DNA from: a bacterium
GTDB lineage: Bacteria > Planctomycetota > UBA1135 > GCA-002686595
Direction of reading: 5' to 3'
Length of the DNA stretch: 50,164 nucleotides
Assembly: GCA_024226735.1 (NCBI GenBank)
Contig: JAAELL010000505.1
Coordinates: 1-50,164, forward strand
Shown: positions 33,086 through 42,049 of the stretch, one piece after another
How the letters are laid out: every line of letters starts with the position of its first letter
Numbering within the stretch: position 1 is the stretch's first letter
Notes under the pieces: model-generated
Database searches by the model: none
What the model saw: only the letters and a program-made list of their open reading frames with translations
Told to the model about the DNA's origin: nothing
Made by a program: the position numbers and the translations under genes

Positions 33086-34342
33086 TCAGCGCGGGGGGTC
33101 CTTCTCCATCGTGGTCAGTCCTTCGAACAGGGCGTCGATGCCCAGAAAATTCGCCGTACCCTCGTGCAGCTCCCGATAGCCTTCTTCGTCCTCGATGCAC
33201 CACATCGGGCGCAGGAACAGGCGGAAAATGTCCTCGTCGGACCGCTTGCGGCGGCTCTGTACGGCCTGGCGCCGCTGCATCCAATGATCCCAGCGGCCGA
33301 GCAAGTCGTTGATCGCGATCAGGTCGGCGACCGCGACCCGGTTGACGGATTCGGACGAGCCGCCTCCGGTCAGCCGCTCGCGCACCTTGGCGACCAGCCC
33401 GGGCTCGCGCAGGTTCGCCAGGTGCTCGATCCGGTAGGCGCCGAGGTCGCCGATGCCGGACGATAGGAACGCGCGGCGGGTCGCGAGAGCGAGCATCGCC
33501 GGCAGCACCTGCCGTAGCCGCTCGTCGTCGTAGTTCTTGAAGCACGCGAGCAGCGGGTTGCGTACCTGCAGGAGCCGCAATCGCTCGACGGGTACGCGCG
33601 CGCTCGTGCTCGAGTGATGGTGGTAGCAGACCGCGCCAGGAACGTAGTGGACCTCGTGCCCGAGCACCCACGCGCGCCAGCCCAGATCGACGTCTTCGTA
33701 GTAAGCAAAGAACTCCTCGTCGAACCCGCCGATGTCGTCGAAGACCTCGGCGTCGATCGCCATCGCGCCACCGCACGCGAACAGCGTCGCGCGCGGCACT
33801 TCGAACTCCGCGCCCGGGGCGTCCATGTAGCCGCGCTGGATGCCGAGACCGTGGAAGTTCATCCCGCCGCCGGCGGAGTTCATGACCTTGCCGTCCCACG
33901 AGTACATGCGCGCCGTAGTCAGCGCGCAGGTTCCGCGCACGATGGGCGCGACGAGTTCGCGCAGGAACGCGGGCTCGACGCGGATGTCGTTGTTCAGGAA
34001 CACGAGCAGGTCGGCGTCGCGCGCCTCGCGCGCGCCCTGGTTGCAGCCAGCACTGAAGCCGACGTTGCGCTCGTTCTCGATCAGGCGCACCCAGCCGTGC
34101 TTCTCGCGGACCTCCTTCTGGCTGCCGTCCGTCGACGCGTTGTCGACGAGGATCACCTCGACGCGATCCTTGGGGTAGTCGAGAGCCGCCAAGCTCTCGA
34201 AGCATCCGGCGAGGTGGTGGCGGCCGTTCCAGTTGAGGATGACGATCGAGCAGCGCGGGAGCTCGGACTCCTCCAGCGGCCGCACCGGCGCGACGGTCAG
34301 GTCCGGGAGCTCGCGCTTCGATCCACCGTTGGACGAGCTCAT
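33086..34342 (-). CDS. Family 2 glycosyltransferase (rhamnosyltransferase-like)
   Basis: The 418-residue protein has 'CSIVILNWNGRHHL', 'VILVDNASTDGS', 'NVGFSAGCNQG', the DxD-type 'VFLNNDIR' and 'GGFDEEFFAYYEDVDLGWRA', all typical of WbbL/rhamnosyl GT2 enzymes. A charged C-terminal region of about 130 residues follows the catalytic part. The ATG at 34342 overlaps the stop of the upstream fusion glycosyltransferase by 4 bases. It probably adds a sugar in the cytoplasmic assembly of a repeat unit. Confidence 0.86.
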   Translation of the reverse strand: MSSSNGGSKRELPDLTVAPVRPLEESELPRCSIVILNWNGRHHLAGCFESLAALDYPKDRVEVILVDNASTDGSQKEVREKHGWVRLIENERNVGFSAGCNQGAREARDADLLVFLNNDIRVEPAFLRELVAPIVRGTCALTTARMYSWDGKVMNSAGGGMNFHGLGIQRGYMDAPGAEFEVPRATLFACGGAMAIDAEVFDDIGGFDEEFFAYYEDVDLGWRAWVLGHEVHYVPGAVCYHHHSSTSARVPVERLRLLQVRNPLLACFKNYDDERLRQVLPAMLALATRRAFLSSGIGDLGAYRIEHLANLREPGLVAKVRERLTGGGSSESVNRVAVADLIAINDLLGRWDHWMQRRQAVQSRRKRSDEDIFRLFLRPMWCIEDEEGYRELHEGTANFLGIDALFEGLTTMEKDPPR

Positions 34343-37071
34343 GCGAACACCTCCGCGAGCTCGCTCACCGCGACGCGCTTGACCCGCAGGCACGCCTCGG
34401 GCCCACCCGCCTCGATCGCCGACTCGACCCGCAGCCGCCGCGCCCCGGCCTCGAGCTCGGCCTGAATCGTGAACGTCCGCACCTCGTCCCGGCCTTCGCT
34501 GCGCCACAGCGGCAGGCGTCCGACCTCTTCGCCGTCGACGAGCACGCGCCCCCCCATCTCCGTCGTCGGCTCGTCCGCAAGCCCGAAGACGTCGACTGCG
34601 ATCTCGACCGAGCCGCCAGGAATGCCGAGCAGGTCGTACTCGACCGCGCCGCCGCCCGGCCGGATCAGGAGCATGTCCGCACCCTGCGCGTCGACCGGCC
34701 CCTCCCGGCGCGTGTCCTCGTTGCCCGCTCGCTCCAGCAGCACGCGCGGCTTGACCTCGCGCACGATCGCCGCGAGCGCGCGGTAGCGGAACTCCATCTC
34801 CTCGCCGTTCTCCGCCAGCGTCTTGACCGGCGGGAAGTTGCGCGAGAGGCACTCCAGCAGGTCCTCTTCACGGATGAAGCGCAGCATCTTGGCGGCCAGG
34901 TCCGCATCGTCCCCGGTCTTGAAGTGCAGCCCGTCAACACCGTCGCGCACGAACTCGGCCATCCCGCCGATGTCGCTCGCCAGGACCGGAGTGTTGGTCA
35001 GGAACGCCTCGTGGATCGTGATCGGCGAGTTCTCGAACCAGATGGACGGCACGACGAGCACGTCGATCTCGGCGTAGACGTCCGAGAGACGCGCGTTGTC
35101 GAAGCGCCCCCTGAACTCGACGTTGTCGGTCGCGAGCTCCGCGAGCTCCGCATGGTGCGGATCGTTCTCGGGGTCCCAGGTGCCGTAGACATTGAGCACG
35201 CAGCGCTCGCCCGTCAGCCGCGCCATCGCGCGCACCATCACCTCGCCACCCTTGTACCAGACGAGCGACCCCACGAATCCGAAGCGAATGCTTCCGGCGC
35301 GGTCGGGGCGCTTCTCGAGCGCCTCGACGTGGTCGGTGCGCATCCCGTTGTCGGAGAACAGGAACCGCTGCGGGTCGAAGGCACCGCTCGCGAGGTAGCG
35401 GTCGCGCAGGAAGCGGCTCGGGCTGATCTGCAGGTCGCACGCGGCGTACGCGGCGGGCACGAGCCGCTCGCGCTCGCGCACGAAGCGATAGTCCAGCACG
35501 CGGTTCTTCAACCAGCCCCAGGCGTTCGAGCGTTCGACGTGCAACGCGAAGGCCTCGACGAGCTCGCCACAGTTCGTGTCGTGCGCGTGCGCGCGTTCGA
35601 TGTGGGCGAGCTGCTTCTCCTTGACGCACAGGAAGCATCCGCTGCCGCGGTTGCCCTCGCAGCGCTCGCCGCCCGGACGGATCAGCTGCACGCGCGCGCA
35701 CAGCGCCCAGTAGTCGTGGCACGTGATCACCGTCGCCAGCCCGAAGGACTTCGCGATGTCGACGAGGCCGACCGAGGTGTGGATCAGGTGCTGGAAGTGA
35801 ACGAGGTCGGGGCGCTCGTCGTGCAACACGCGCCGGAAGGCCTCTTCGACCTGCGGCTGCACGTACGTCTCGCTCAGGTTGCGGTACGCGAGCCGGTTCA
35901 CCAAGCGCAACACGCGCAGCCCCTGGAACTCGCTCGCCTCGATCGAGAAGTCCTCGGCGTCGTCCGACGGCGCTGGTGTGCGCGTCAGCACGGTGCACTG
36001 GTGTCCGCGACGTTGCATCTCGGAGGCGATGTTGTACGTGTAGATCTCGGTTCCGGCCCACGTGTCGGGCGGGAAGCCGTGCACCACGTATAGGACGCGC
36101 AGGTGCTCGGACTCGAGCGCGCGCGTCTCGGGGTGGCAGCGTTCGGCGTCCGCTCCGCCGTCGTGCAAACCGAGGAACGCCGCGCCGCGCAGCTCGGCCG
36201 CCCGCTGCGCGAGCTGCTCGTTCGTCCGCTCGCCGTAGCCGAGTGCCGCGATCGCCGCGCGGTCGTCCGACTCGAAGCGACGTCCGAGCGCCCGCGCGTC
36301 CTGCGGACTCGCGACACACGTCCGCCCGAGCCACTCGCGGTTGAAGCGTCCGTCGATCCACGCCCGCGCGTACGTCTCGGCGGCGTCGTAGTCGTGGCTG
36401 TGCTCGACCGTCGCCTCGTCGTCGTGGACGACAGTGTGGCCGGCCTCGAGCATCGCCCGCGCCATGAGGACATCCTCGCCGAAGCTCGTGCGCGGGAACG
36501 GGTGGCGCTCCCACAGCTCGCGGCGCACCGCCGAGGCGACATCGTTGAAGTTGTAGAGCAGCCTGCGCTCGTCCGGGGACAGCTCCGCGTACACCTCGGG
36601 CTCGGGCAGCCGCGTCTCGCGACGCCTGTCCGCGTAACCTGGATCGCCTGCGCTGAAGATCCGCGTCAGCGGATCGGCATCGGGGCGAGCGACGTTGCGG
36701 CACGTCGCAGCGGCGACGCGTGGATCGTGGAAGTTGTTGACCAGCGTCACCAGCCAGCGCGGCGAGCTCGGAATCGCATCCTGGGTCAGGAAGACCAGGA
36801 GGTCGCCGCGCGAGCGGGCCGCCAACAGGTTGCGGGTGTCCCCGTGATCGAACTCGACCTTGTGGATCCGCTCGAGGCGCATCGGCACGGGGAAGCTCTC
36901 GCGCCGCTCGTGCAGGAGCTCCCACGTCCCGTCGCTCGACCCGGAATCGATGGCGTGGAAGTCCCACTCCAGCGCGATTTCCTGGGCCGCGAGAGCATCG
37001 AGGACGCGATCCAGGAACTCCATGCCCTGGTAGGTGGGCATGAGGACGGAGACCGATCGGGGGGGACGCAT
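34339..37071 (-). CDS. Bifunctional GT2-GT4 glycosyltransferase fusion with C-terminal beta domain
   Basis: This 910-residue protein joins two enzymes. Residues 1 to about 270 are a GT-A domain ('VSVLMPTYQGMEFLD', 'AIDSGSSDGT', 'HGDTRNL', 'FLTQDAIP', 'FGEDVLMA'). Residues about 325-770 are a GT-B, GT4-type domain ('VLYVVHGFPPDTWAGTEIYTYN', 'GFVGSLVWYKGGEVMV', 'ENSPITIHEAFLTNTPVLASD') with a Cys-rich insertion (CEGNRGSGCFLCVKEK). A C-terminal beta-rich domain (about 790-910) resembles a carbohydrate-binding module. Two successive sugars could be added by one protein. The ATG at 37071 gives the expected GT2 start; upstream open frame is not family-like. Confidence 0.85.
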   Translation of the reverse strand: MRPPRSVSVLMPTYQGMEFLDRVLDALAAQEIALEWDFHAIDSGSSDGTWELLHERRESFPVPMRLERIHKVEFDHGDTRNLLAARSRGDLLVFLTQDAIPSSPRWLVTLVNNFHDPRVAAATCRNVARPDADPLTRIFSAGDPGYADRRRETRLPEPEVYAELSPDERRLLYNFNDVASAVRRELWERHPFPRTSFGEDVLMARAMLEAGHTVVHDDEATVEHSHDYDAAETYARAWIDGRFNREWLGRTCVASPQDARALGRRFESDDRAAIAALGYGERTNEQLAQRAAELRGAAFLGLHDGGADAERCHPETRALESEHLRVLYVVHGFPPDTWAGTEIYTYNIASEMQRRGHQCTVLTRTPAPSDDAEDFSIEASEFQGLRVLRLVNRLAYRNLSETYVQPQVEEAFRRVLHDERPDLVHFQHLIHTSVGLVDIAKSFGLATVITCHDYWALCARVQLIRPGGERCEGNRGSGCFLCVKEKQLAHIERAHAHDTNCGELVEAFALHVERSNAWGWLKNRVLDYRFVRERERLVPAAYAACDLQISPSRFLRDRYLASGAFDPQRFLFSDNGMRTDHVEALEKRPDRAGSIRFGFVGSLVWYKGGEVMVRAMARLTGERCVLNVYGTWDPENDPHHAELAELATDNVEFRGRFDNARLSDVYAEIDVLVVPSIWFENSPITIHEAFLTNTPVLASDIGGMAEFVRDGVDGLHFKTGDDADLAAKMLRFIREEDLLECLSRNFPPVKTLAENGEEMEFRYRALAAIVREVKPRVLLERAGNEDTRREGPVDAQGADMLLIRPGGGAVEYDLLGIPGGSVEIAVDVFGLADEPTTEMGGRVLVDGEEVGRLPLWRSEGRDEVRTFTIQAELEAGARRLRVESAIEAGGPEACLRVKRVAVSELAEVFA

Positions 37072-37231
37072 ACGTGTGCCTGGAGGCGAGCGGCCGGACA
37101 GTAGACCCCGGATTGCCCGCAGGTCCAACCGGGGCCGGCCGGAAACCCGACATCGACCCACCGCGACCTCGGTCAGGAGCCGCTCACGGAATAGCGCTCG
37201 ATCTTGCCGACGGCGGATTCCAGGGGCCGGC

Positions 37232-38179
37232 TCACGTAAAACGCCGCGTCGCGGGCTCCGAGCCAGCGTCCTTGCCGCCCCGCCTCCAGCCGCGGCTGCC
37301 GAAGTACTGCCCGAGGACCTGACCGCCCCGCAGGCTGGGCGAGCGCCACAGGTGCAGGAGGCTCGCGTCGTGTCTCCTGATGAAACGGTAGTCCTCGCGG
37401 ACCTCGTAGAGCAGGCCGCGCACGACCGAGCCGAGGCTCGGCCGCACCCGGTGGTCGTGGGTGCGGCGGTGGAACGCGGCGTCGACCCGGTAGCGCTCGA
37501 AGGCCTCGGCCGGGCCGTACTCGTGGGCGTGGTGGACGACCGCCTCCGCGACGAAAGCCACCTTCCACCCGGCCGTCAGCGCGCGGGCGGCCCAGGCGGA
37601 GTCCTCCCCGAAGGGCAAGTCAGGGAACGGGATCTCGCGCAGGATGTCGGCCCGGATGCAGCTCGCCACGTTGTTGAACCGCAGGTGCCGCAGGCGTTCG
37701 CTCGCGTCCATCTCGGCGAACGCGGCCGGCGAGTCGATCGCGCGCACCACCGAGCGCTCGTCCGCCTCGGGCGCCGCGAGGACCGTGCGAGCCGTCAGCG
37801 GGTCGTCGCTCGGGTTCGGCAGGACGCGGGCCGTCGCCCCGGCGACCCGCTCGTCGGCGAAGGGTGCGAGCAGCGCGGTCACGAACCCGGGCCCCGCGGG
37901 CGTCGCGTCCTGGGACAAGAACAGGCAGAACTCGCCCTCGGCCTCGCGCGCGAGTCGGTTGCGTGTCTCGCCGTGGCGGAACGCGGAGCGCTCGATGCGG
38001 GTCACCGGGATGCCCGCGCCACGCAGGATCTGGCGCGTCGCGTCCGTCGAGTCCGAGTCGATCACCCGCACCTCGAGCCCGCCCTCGAGCTCCTGCTCCG
38101 CGAGGGCGGGCAGGAGTCGCTCGAGGTCGCGCTCGGCGTTCAGGGTCGGGATCAGGATCGAGACGCGGGGCCGGCTCAT
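37232..38179 (-). CDS. Family 2 glycosyltransferase
   Basis: The 315-residue product begins MSRPRVSILIPTLNAERDLE and has 'VRVIDSDSTDAT', 'FRHGETRNRLA', 'LFLSQDATPAGPGF' and 'FPDLPFGEDSAWAARAL'. The pattern closely parallels the N-terminal domain of the fusion enzyme that follows, so the two share ancestry. It is the first gene of the reverse glycosyltransferase operon, 160 bases before the fusion gene and 12 bases after the transporter gene. The gap between it and the fusion shows no gene. Confidence 0.84.
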   Translation of the reverse strand: MSRPRVSILIPTLNAERDLERLLPALAEQELEGGLEVRVIDSDSTDATRQILRGAGIPVTRIERSAFRHGETRNRLAREAEGEFCLFLSQDATPAGPGFVTALLAPFADERVAGATARVLPNPSDDPLTARTVLAAPEADERSVVRAIDSPAAFAEMDASERLRHLRFNNVASCIRADILREIPFPDLPFGEDSAWAARALTAGWKVAFVAEAVVHHAHEYGPAEAFERYRVDAAFHRRTHDHRVRPSLGSVVRGLLYEVREDYRFIRRHDASLLHLWRSPSLRGGQVLGQYFGSRGWRRGGKDAGSEPATRRFT

Positions 38180-38191
38180 CGCCGAGCCATC

Positions 38192-39853
38192 CTACTGGCC
38201 CGGAAGCGTGTAGGAGAGCCCGCCGTCCGGCCCGAGCGGCCAACCGAGCACCATCCACCCCACGAGCATGATCGTCCACACGATCGCGAACGCGATCGAG
38301 TACGGCAGCATCGTCGAGATCAGCGTCCCCATGCCCGCTCTAGGCACGAACTTCTGCATGAAGACGAGGATGATGATGAGGTAGGGGTTGAGCGGCGTGA
38401 TCGAGTTGCTGACCGAGTCGCCGATCCGATAGGCCGCCTGCGTCAGCTCCGGGCTGATGCCGACGAGCATGAACATCGGGATGAAGATCGGCGCGAACAT
38501 CGCGTACTTCGCCGACATCGACCCGATGAACAGGTTGAAGACGAACGTCACGCCGATGAACGCGACGACGAGCGATGCGGTCGGCAGCTGCGCCTTGCCG
38601 AGCATTTGGCCACCCGCGAGCGCGAGCATCTTATCGAGCCCCGAGTACTTGAAGTGCTCGATGAACTGCGCGGCGAAGAAGGCGAGCACGATGATCGGGG
38701 CCATGGCCGCGATCGAGTCGATCAGGTGCTTGGCGACGACCTTGTCCCCGTGAATCTGCCCCAGCCGGGCGCCGTAGGCGATCGCCGGAAGGATGAACAG
38801 GAAGAACAGCATCGGCACGATCGCGTGCGCCCAGCGGTCGAAGACGGGTCCCGCGCCGTGCAGGAACCAGCCGGGCTTGAAGATCGAGGCCAGGAACACG
38901 CCAAGGACGAGGAAGAAGACGCCAAGTGCGGCCGTGAGCCCCTTGACCTCGTCGGGACGCAGGCGCTGCTCGACCATCGCGTCCTCGCTCGGCGGCACGG
39001 GTCCACCGTCCTCCGGAGACTTGGTGGCGAGGCGCTTCTCCACGAAGGCCGCCGTCACGAACCAGCCGGTCGCCGTGATCAGGAACGTCGAGGCGATCAT
39101 GAACCACCAATTGCAGGCGGGGTTGACCGCGTAGTCCGGGTCGATCACCTGCGCCCCCGTGGTTGCGAAGCCCGCGAGCATCGGATCGAGACCCGTGACG
39201 AACAGGTTTGCGTTGAAGCCGGCCGCGACCCCGGCGAACACGGCCGCAAGTCCCGCCAGCGGCGAGCGGCCGACCGCCTTGTAGAGCGCGGCCGCGAGCG
39301 GCGGGAGCACGACGTACCCCGCGTCGATCCCCATCGAGGACATCACTCCGAGGAAGATCATCGCTGGCGTGAGGAGCCGTCCCGGGACGACCATCATGAA
39401 CGCCTTCAACAGCGCCGCGATCAACCCGACGCGCTCCGCGATCCCGATCCCGAGCATGCCCACGAGCACCACGCCCAGCGGCGCGAAGCCCATGAAGTTG
39501 TTCACCATGCTGTTCAGCGCCCAGAACAGCCCGTCGGCCTCGAGCAGGCTCTTGGGAAAAAACGTGTCCCCCGTCGGCTGCCACTCGAGCATCGGCCGAC
39601 CGTCTTCGTCGAGCACGGGAACCTGAGTTTCCTCCCCCGTCGCCGCATCGACGCGCGTCTCCGTCACCGGCGTCGGCAGCTGCGCGTCGACCCTCCAGTC
39701 GAGCTTCACCGCGAGGTGGCTGAGCACCATCACGAGCAGTGTCCCGATCAGGAAGAGGGTCGCGGGGTCGGGCAGACGGTTCCCGAGCGCTTCGATGGCG
39801 TTGAGGAATCCGCCCTGGCGGGACGTCTCGGGCAGGGGGGCGGGGTCGGTCAT
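38192..39853 (-). CDS. AbgT family transporter
   Basis: The 553-residue membrane protein has the AbgT pattern: an N-terminal 'ALGNRLPDPATLFLIGTLLVM', then 'NFMGFAPLGVVLVGMLGIGIAERVGL', 'MGIDAGYVVLPPLAAALY', 'GFNANLFVTGLDPML' and a C-terminal 'GDSVSNSITPLNPYLIIILVF'. It has about 12 hydrophobic segments. Characterised members move p-aminobenzoyl-glutamate or export sulfonamides with proton coupling; the substrate here is not known. The ATG at 39853 is preferred to one at 39895. The polysaccharide neighbours seem unrelated to its function. Confidence 0.9.
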   Translation of the reverse strand: MTDPAPLPETSRQGGFLNAIEALGNRLPDPATLFLIGTLLVMVLSHLAVKLDWRVDAQLPTPVTETRVDAATGEETQVPVLDEDGRPMLEWQPTGDTFFPKSLLEADGLFWALNSMVNNFMGFAPLGVVLVGMLGIGIAERVGLIAALLKAFMMVVPGRLLTPAMIFLGVMSSMGIDAGYVVLPPLAAALYKAVGRSPLAGLAAVFAGVAAGFNANLFVTGLDPMLAGFATTGAQVIDPDYAVNPACNWWFMIASTFLITATGWFVTAAFVEKRLATKSPEDGGPVPPSEDAMVEQRLRPDEVKGLTAALGVFFLVLGVFLASIFKPGWFLHGAGPVFDRWAHAIVPMLFFLFILPAIAYGARLGQIHGDKVVAKHLIDSIAAMAPIIVLAFFAAQFIEHFKYSGLDKMLALAGGQMLGKAQLPTASLVVAFIGVTFVFNLFIGSMSAKYAMFAPIFIPMFMLVGISPELTQAAYRIGDSVSNSITPLNPYLIIILVFMQKFVPRAGMGTLISTMLPYSIAFAIVWTIMLVGWMVLGWPLGPDGGLSYTLPGQ

Positions 39854-39978
39854 TGGCGGCTCTCGGGTGTCTCGAATCCGGAGGAGGCGGAACAACAGGG
39901 CACATTCGGCGCGATTGGTATACGAAGTTCCATTTCGTGTTCAGAGCGCGGGGCCCCTCTTTCGAAAGGAAGAGCACG

Positions 39979-40239
39979 ATGCATTCCAGTTACCACTCCC
40001 CGGGCCTCGCCCGCTGCCGCTTCTGCGAACACCCCGTCCCCGCGCCGGTCGGCCTCTTCGAACGCAGCCTGTTCCGCTTCTCCACTTGCCCCGGATGCAA
40101 CGGTCGCAACCCGCATCCGCAGGAGCTGATCGAGTGGCAGCACACCGCGCGCACCGCCCGCCGCGGCAGCGCGTTCCTGATCGCCGCGGTCGCCGCGATC
40201 CGGTACGTGCCGATCCGAGAGCTGATCGACAAGCTGTAA
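39979..40239 (+). CDS. Small zinc-ribbon-like protein
   Basis: The 86-residue product starts MHSSYHSPGLARCRFCEHPV and carries two Cys pairs, CRFC and CPGC, spaced like a zinc ribbon, followed by a short hydrophobic segment ('GSAFLIAAVAAIRYV'). AAGGA lies eight bases ahead of the ATG at 39979, which supports the start. The gene is divergent from the AbgT transporter gene. Its C-terminus (ELIDKL) lies in a tandem 21-base duplication. No family function is recognised. Confidence 0.6.
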   Translation: MHSSYHSPGLARCRFCEHPVPAPVGLFERSLFRFSTCPGCNGRNPHPQELIEWQHTARTARRGSAFLIAAVAAIRYVPIRELIDKL

Positions 40240-40259
40240 GAGCTGATCGACAAGCTGTA
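40218..40259 (+). repeat. Tandem 21-base duplication at the end of the zinc-ribbon gene
   Basis: Two identical 21-base copies, 40218-40238 and 40239-40259, each contain CTGATCGACAAGCTGTA. The first encodes the last residues and most of the stop codon of the small zinc-ribbon gene; the second is outside the coding frame. It suggests a recent slippage event. Confidence 0.85.
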
Positions 40260-40298
40260 GCGACCACGGCGTCAGCCGTGGTGCCATGAACAGCGCCA

Positions 40299-40806
40299 CT
40301 AGAAGGTCCAAGCCTGGTGGACCAGCACCGCGAGCACGGCGCACGGCGTGACGTAGCGCAGGAGCATCGTCCAACCGCTCGCGAGCCGTTTCCCCACCGC
40401 GCCGAGGTGCACGAACGCGATCTCGCGGTCCTCGCGCACGACGAGCCATCCGACCGCGAGCGAGAGCACGAGTCCCCCCAGCGGCAAGAGCAGCCGCGTC
40501 GTCAGGTCGTCGAGCAGATCGAACGCCTGCTCCCACTCAGCGCACGCCAGTCCGAGCGCCAGCGCCGCCGCCCCCGCGACCGCCGTCGCCGCGTGTCGCT
40601 CCAGTCCGTGCTCGTCGACCAGGTGCGACACGACGACCTCGAGCAGCGCAATCGCGGACGATAGCGCCGCGACTCCCACGAGCGCGAAGAAGAGCGGGCG
40701 ACGCCGGTGCCGCCCGGGAGCGTCCGCAGGACCCCCGGAAGCGTCTGAAACAGGAGCCCCGTCCCCGCCCCCGGCGCTAGCCCCGCATCGAAGACCGCCG
40801 CGGAGT
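40299..40806 (-). pseudogene. C-terminal remnant of a sodium:neurotransmitter symporter (NSS) family transporter, frameshifted
   Basis: Two frames carry successive parts of an NSS C-terminus. Upstream (about 40720-40806) reads 'FDAGLAPGAGTGLLFQTLPGVLRTLPGG'-like sequence. Downstream, in another frame, reads 'LFFALVGVAALSSAIALLEVVVSHLVDE', then 'FDLLDDLTTRLLLPLGGLVLSLAVGWLV' and 'LRYVTPCAVLAVLVHQ'. A one-base-class frameshift lies near 40700-40720. NSS proteins have about 450-500 residues, so roughly two thirds of the gene is missing, cut off where the secreted-protein gene ends. The ATG at 40679 gives a 126-residue frame but is not a natural start. Confidence 0.72.
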
Positions 40807-40873
40807 CGATTGGCGGATTACTTCGAGAGTTCGGTGTTGACGTCGAAGATGGGGTCGGAGCGCAGGGGCCGCT

Positions 40874-41893
40874 CTACTGGAATGTGACGCTCAACCCATC
40901 GGTAAAATTGCTCGTCCCACTCGGATTCCGGTCCCGGTGCCACGCCTGGAAATTCCATGTCTCCCCCGCCAGGATCGCCGCCTGCGTGCCGGGCATGTCC
41001 ATCGTGTTGACGTCGAGGTCGAAAGCCCCCGCCGAGGCGGTGTTGCGCACCTCGCCGGTGCGGTTGAACAGCGCGACCTGCCCGACGACGCAGCGGATGC
41101 CCTGGGACTGGGGCGGGGCGACGATGCCCTGGGTCTGGCTCGCCAGGAAGATCCCGAACTCGTCCTGCGGCAGGTTCGCCGCGGCGAGGTTCAGCGGCAG
41201 GCCGCCCGCGATCGCGAAGCCGGTGCCCGAGATCGTCCCGGCGAAGCCCGTCGAGTTCGGCACGGCCGGGCCGCAGTAGTTTGTCCCGACCGGTACCGGC
41301 GCGCCGCTGTCGTTGATCAGGAAGTTGGTCGTCCCCGCCAGGAACTCGTTGGCGAAGCTGCCCACCGTCGGAAAACCGAAGGAGCCGAACAGCTGCTCGG
41401 AGCTCACGAACGTCACGTCGGGATGGCGCGTCGGCTGGATGCCGGACTGCTCCAGGTCGGGGAAGTGGTCGAACGCGGCCGAGCGCCAGAACGCGCCGAT
41501 CACGTAGTCGGCGGCGCCCGTGAGCGTCAGCGGCTGGATGGCGACGTAACGGAAGTCTCCGTTGAGCGTGGTACCCGCCGTGCCCTGGGGCACCGCGGCC
41601 ATGGCGAGCATCGTGCCGGTCGCATTCCACATCGCGACCTCGTGCAGGTCCCCCATACCAGGGTCTGGCGAGGGTGCGCCGCGGTCGAAGACGCCGAGCG
41701 CCGTGACGTCGCGATCGGCCGCCAACGTGAACTGCCAACCGACGGTGCGGTCGCAGCAGAAGCTCGACAACCAGACGGTCCCGGGCGCGCTCGCATCGAA
41801 CGTCTGCGCGGGGACGAGTTGTGCTTGCGCAAGAGCCGCGGTCGCGAGCGCGGCGAACGGAGCGAAGCCGATCCCTCGGTATCGTTTCTGCAT
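40874..41893 (-). CDS. Secreted protein with DUF4082-like domain and planctomycete-type C-terminal module
   Basis: The 339-residue protein has a signal peptide (MQKRYRGIGFAPFAALATAALAQA, Ala-rich end). A beta domain follows ('DRTVGWQFTLAADRDVTALGVFDRG ... LHEVAMWNATGTMLA ... YVIGAFWR' in pieces) that resembles DUF4082. The 'NYCGPAVPNSTG' module then runs to the C-terminus ('FQAWHRDRNPSGTSNFTDGL'). The ATG at 41893 is chosen because it starts the signal; upstream open frame to 42019 enters a palindrome. The protein is exported and may be surface-attached, but the function is not known. Confidence 0.72.
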   Translation of the reverse strand: MQKRYRGIGFAPFAALATAALAQAQLVPAQTFDASAPGTVWLSSFCCDRTVGWQFTLAADRDVTALGVFDRGAPSPDPGMGDLHEVAMWNATGTMLAMAAVPQGTAGTTLNGDFRYVAIQPLTLTGAADYVIGAFWRSAAFDHFPDLEQSGIQPTRHPDVTFVSSEQLFGSFGFPTVGSFANEFLAGTTNFLINDSGAPVPVGTNYCGPAVPNSTGFAGTISGTGFAIAGGLPLNLAAANLPQDEFGIFLASQTQGIVAPPQSQGIRCVVGQVALFNRTGEVRNTASAGAFDLDVNTMDMPGTQAAILAGETWNFQAWHRDRNPSGTSNFTDGLSVTFQ

Positions 41894-41990
41894 CGGACGG
41901 TGTTCCTGTCGTGAAGGTGACGCGGGGATCCACTCTCGGGTGAACTCAGGTCCGATGCGAATAGCCCACCTCCCTCGCGCGGTCACGTTC

Positions 41991-42049
41991 ACGTTCTTGT
42001 AGGTACGGTACCGCGACAATTCGTTGCGGTACCGTACCTACAAGAACGT
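41991..42049. repeat. Perfect 24-bp inverted repeat spanning a stop codon
   Basis: Arms 41991-42014 and 42026-42049 are exact inverted copies around an 11-base loop. The right arm contains the last codons and stop (42038-42040) of the reverse VCBS protein gene. The left arm therefore repeats that gene end on the other strand. It can act as a strong hairpin terminator for the gene at 42038 and precedes the gene that starts at 41893. Confidence 0.88.

Noticed and set aside
37034..40129. 1,031-residue forward open frame antisense to the glycosyltransferase, AbgT and neighbouring genes
   Set aside because: Arg/His/Asp-rich composition with no domain motifs. It is a GC-rich antisense shadow of well-recognised reverse-strand genes.
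40299..40679. Reading the 126-residue frame as an intact small membrane protein
   Set aside because: Its sequence is the C-terminal part of an NSS transporter, and matching upstream sequence is found in another frame.
40818..41933. 371-residue reverse frame overlapping the DUF4082-like protein
   Set aside because: It is a shifted frame of the same region. The 40874-41893 frame has the signal peptide and the shared module; this one has neither.
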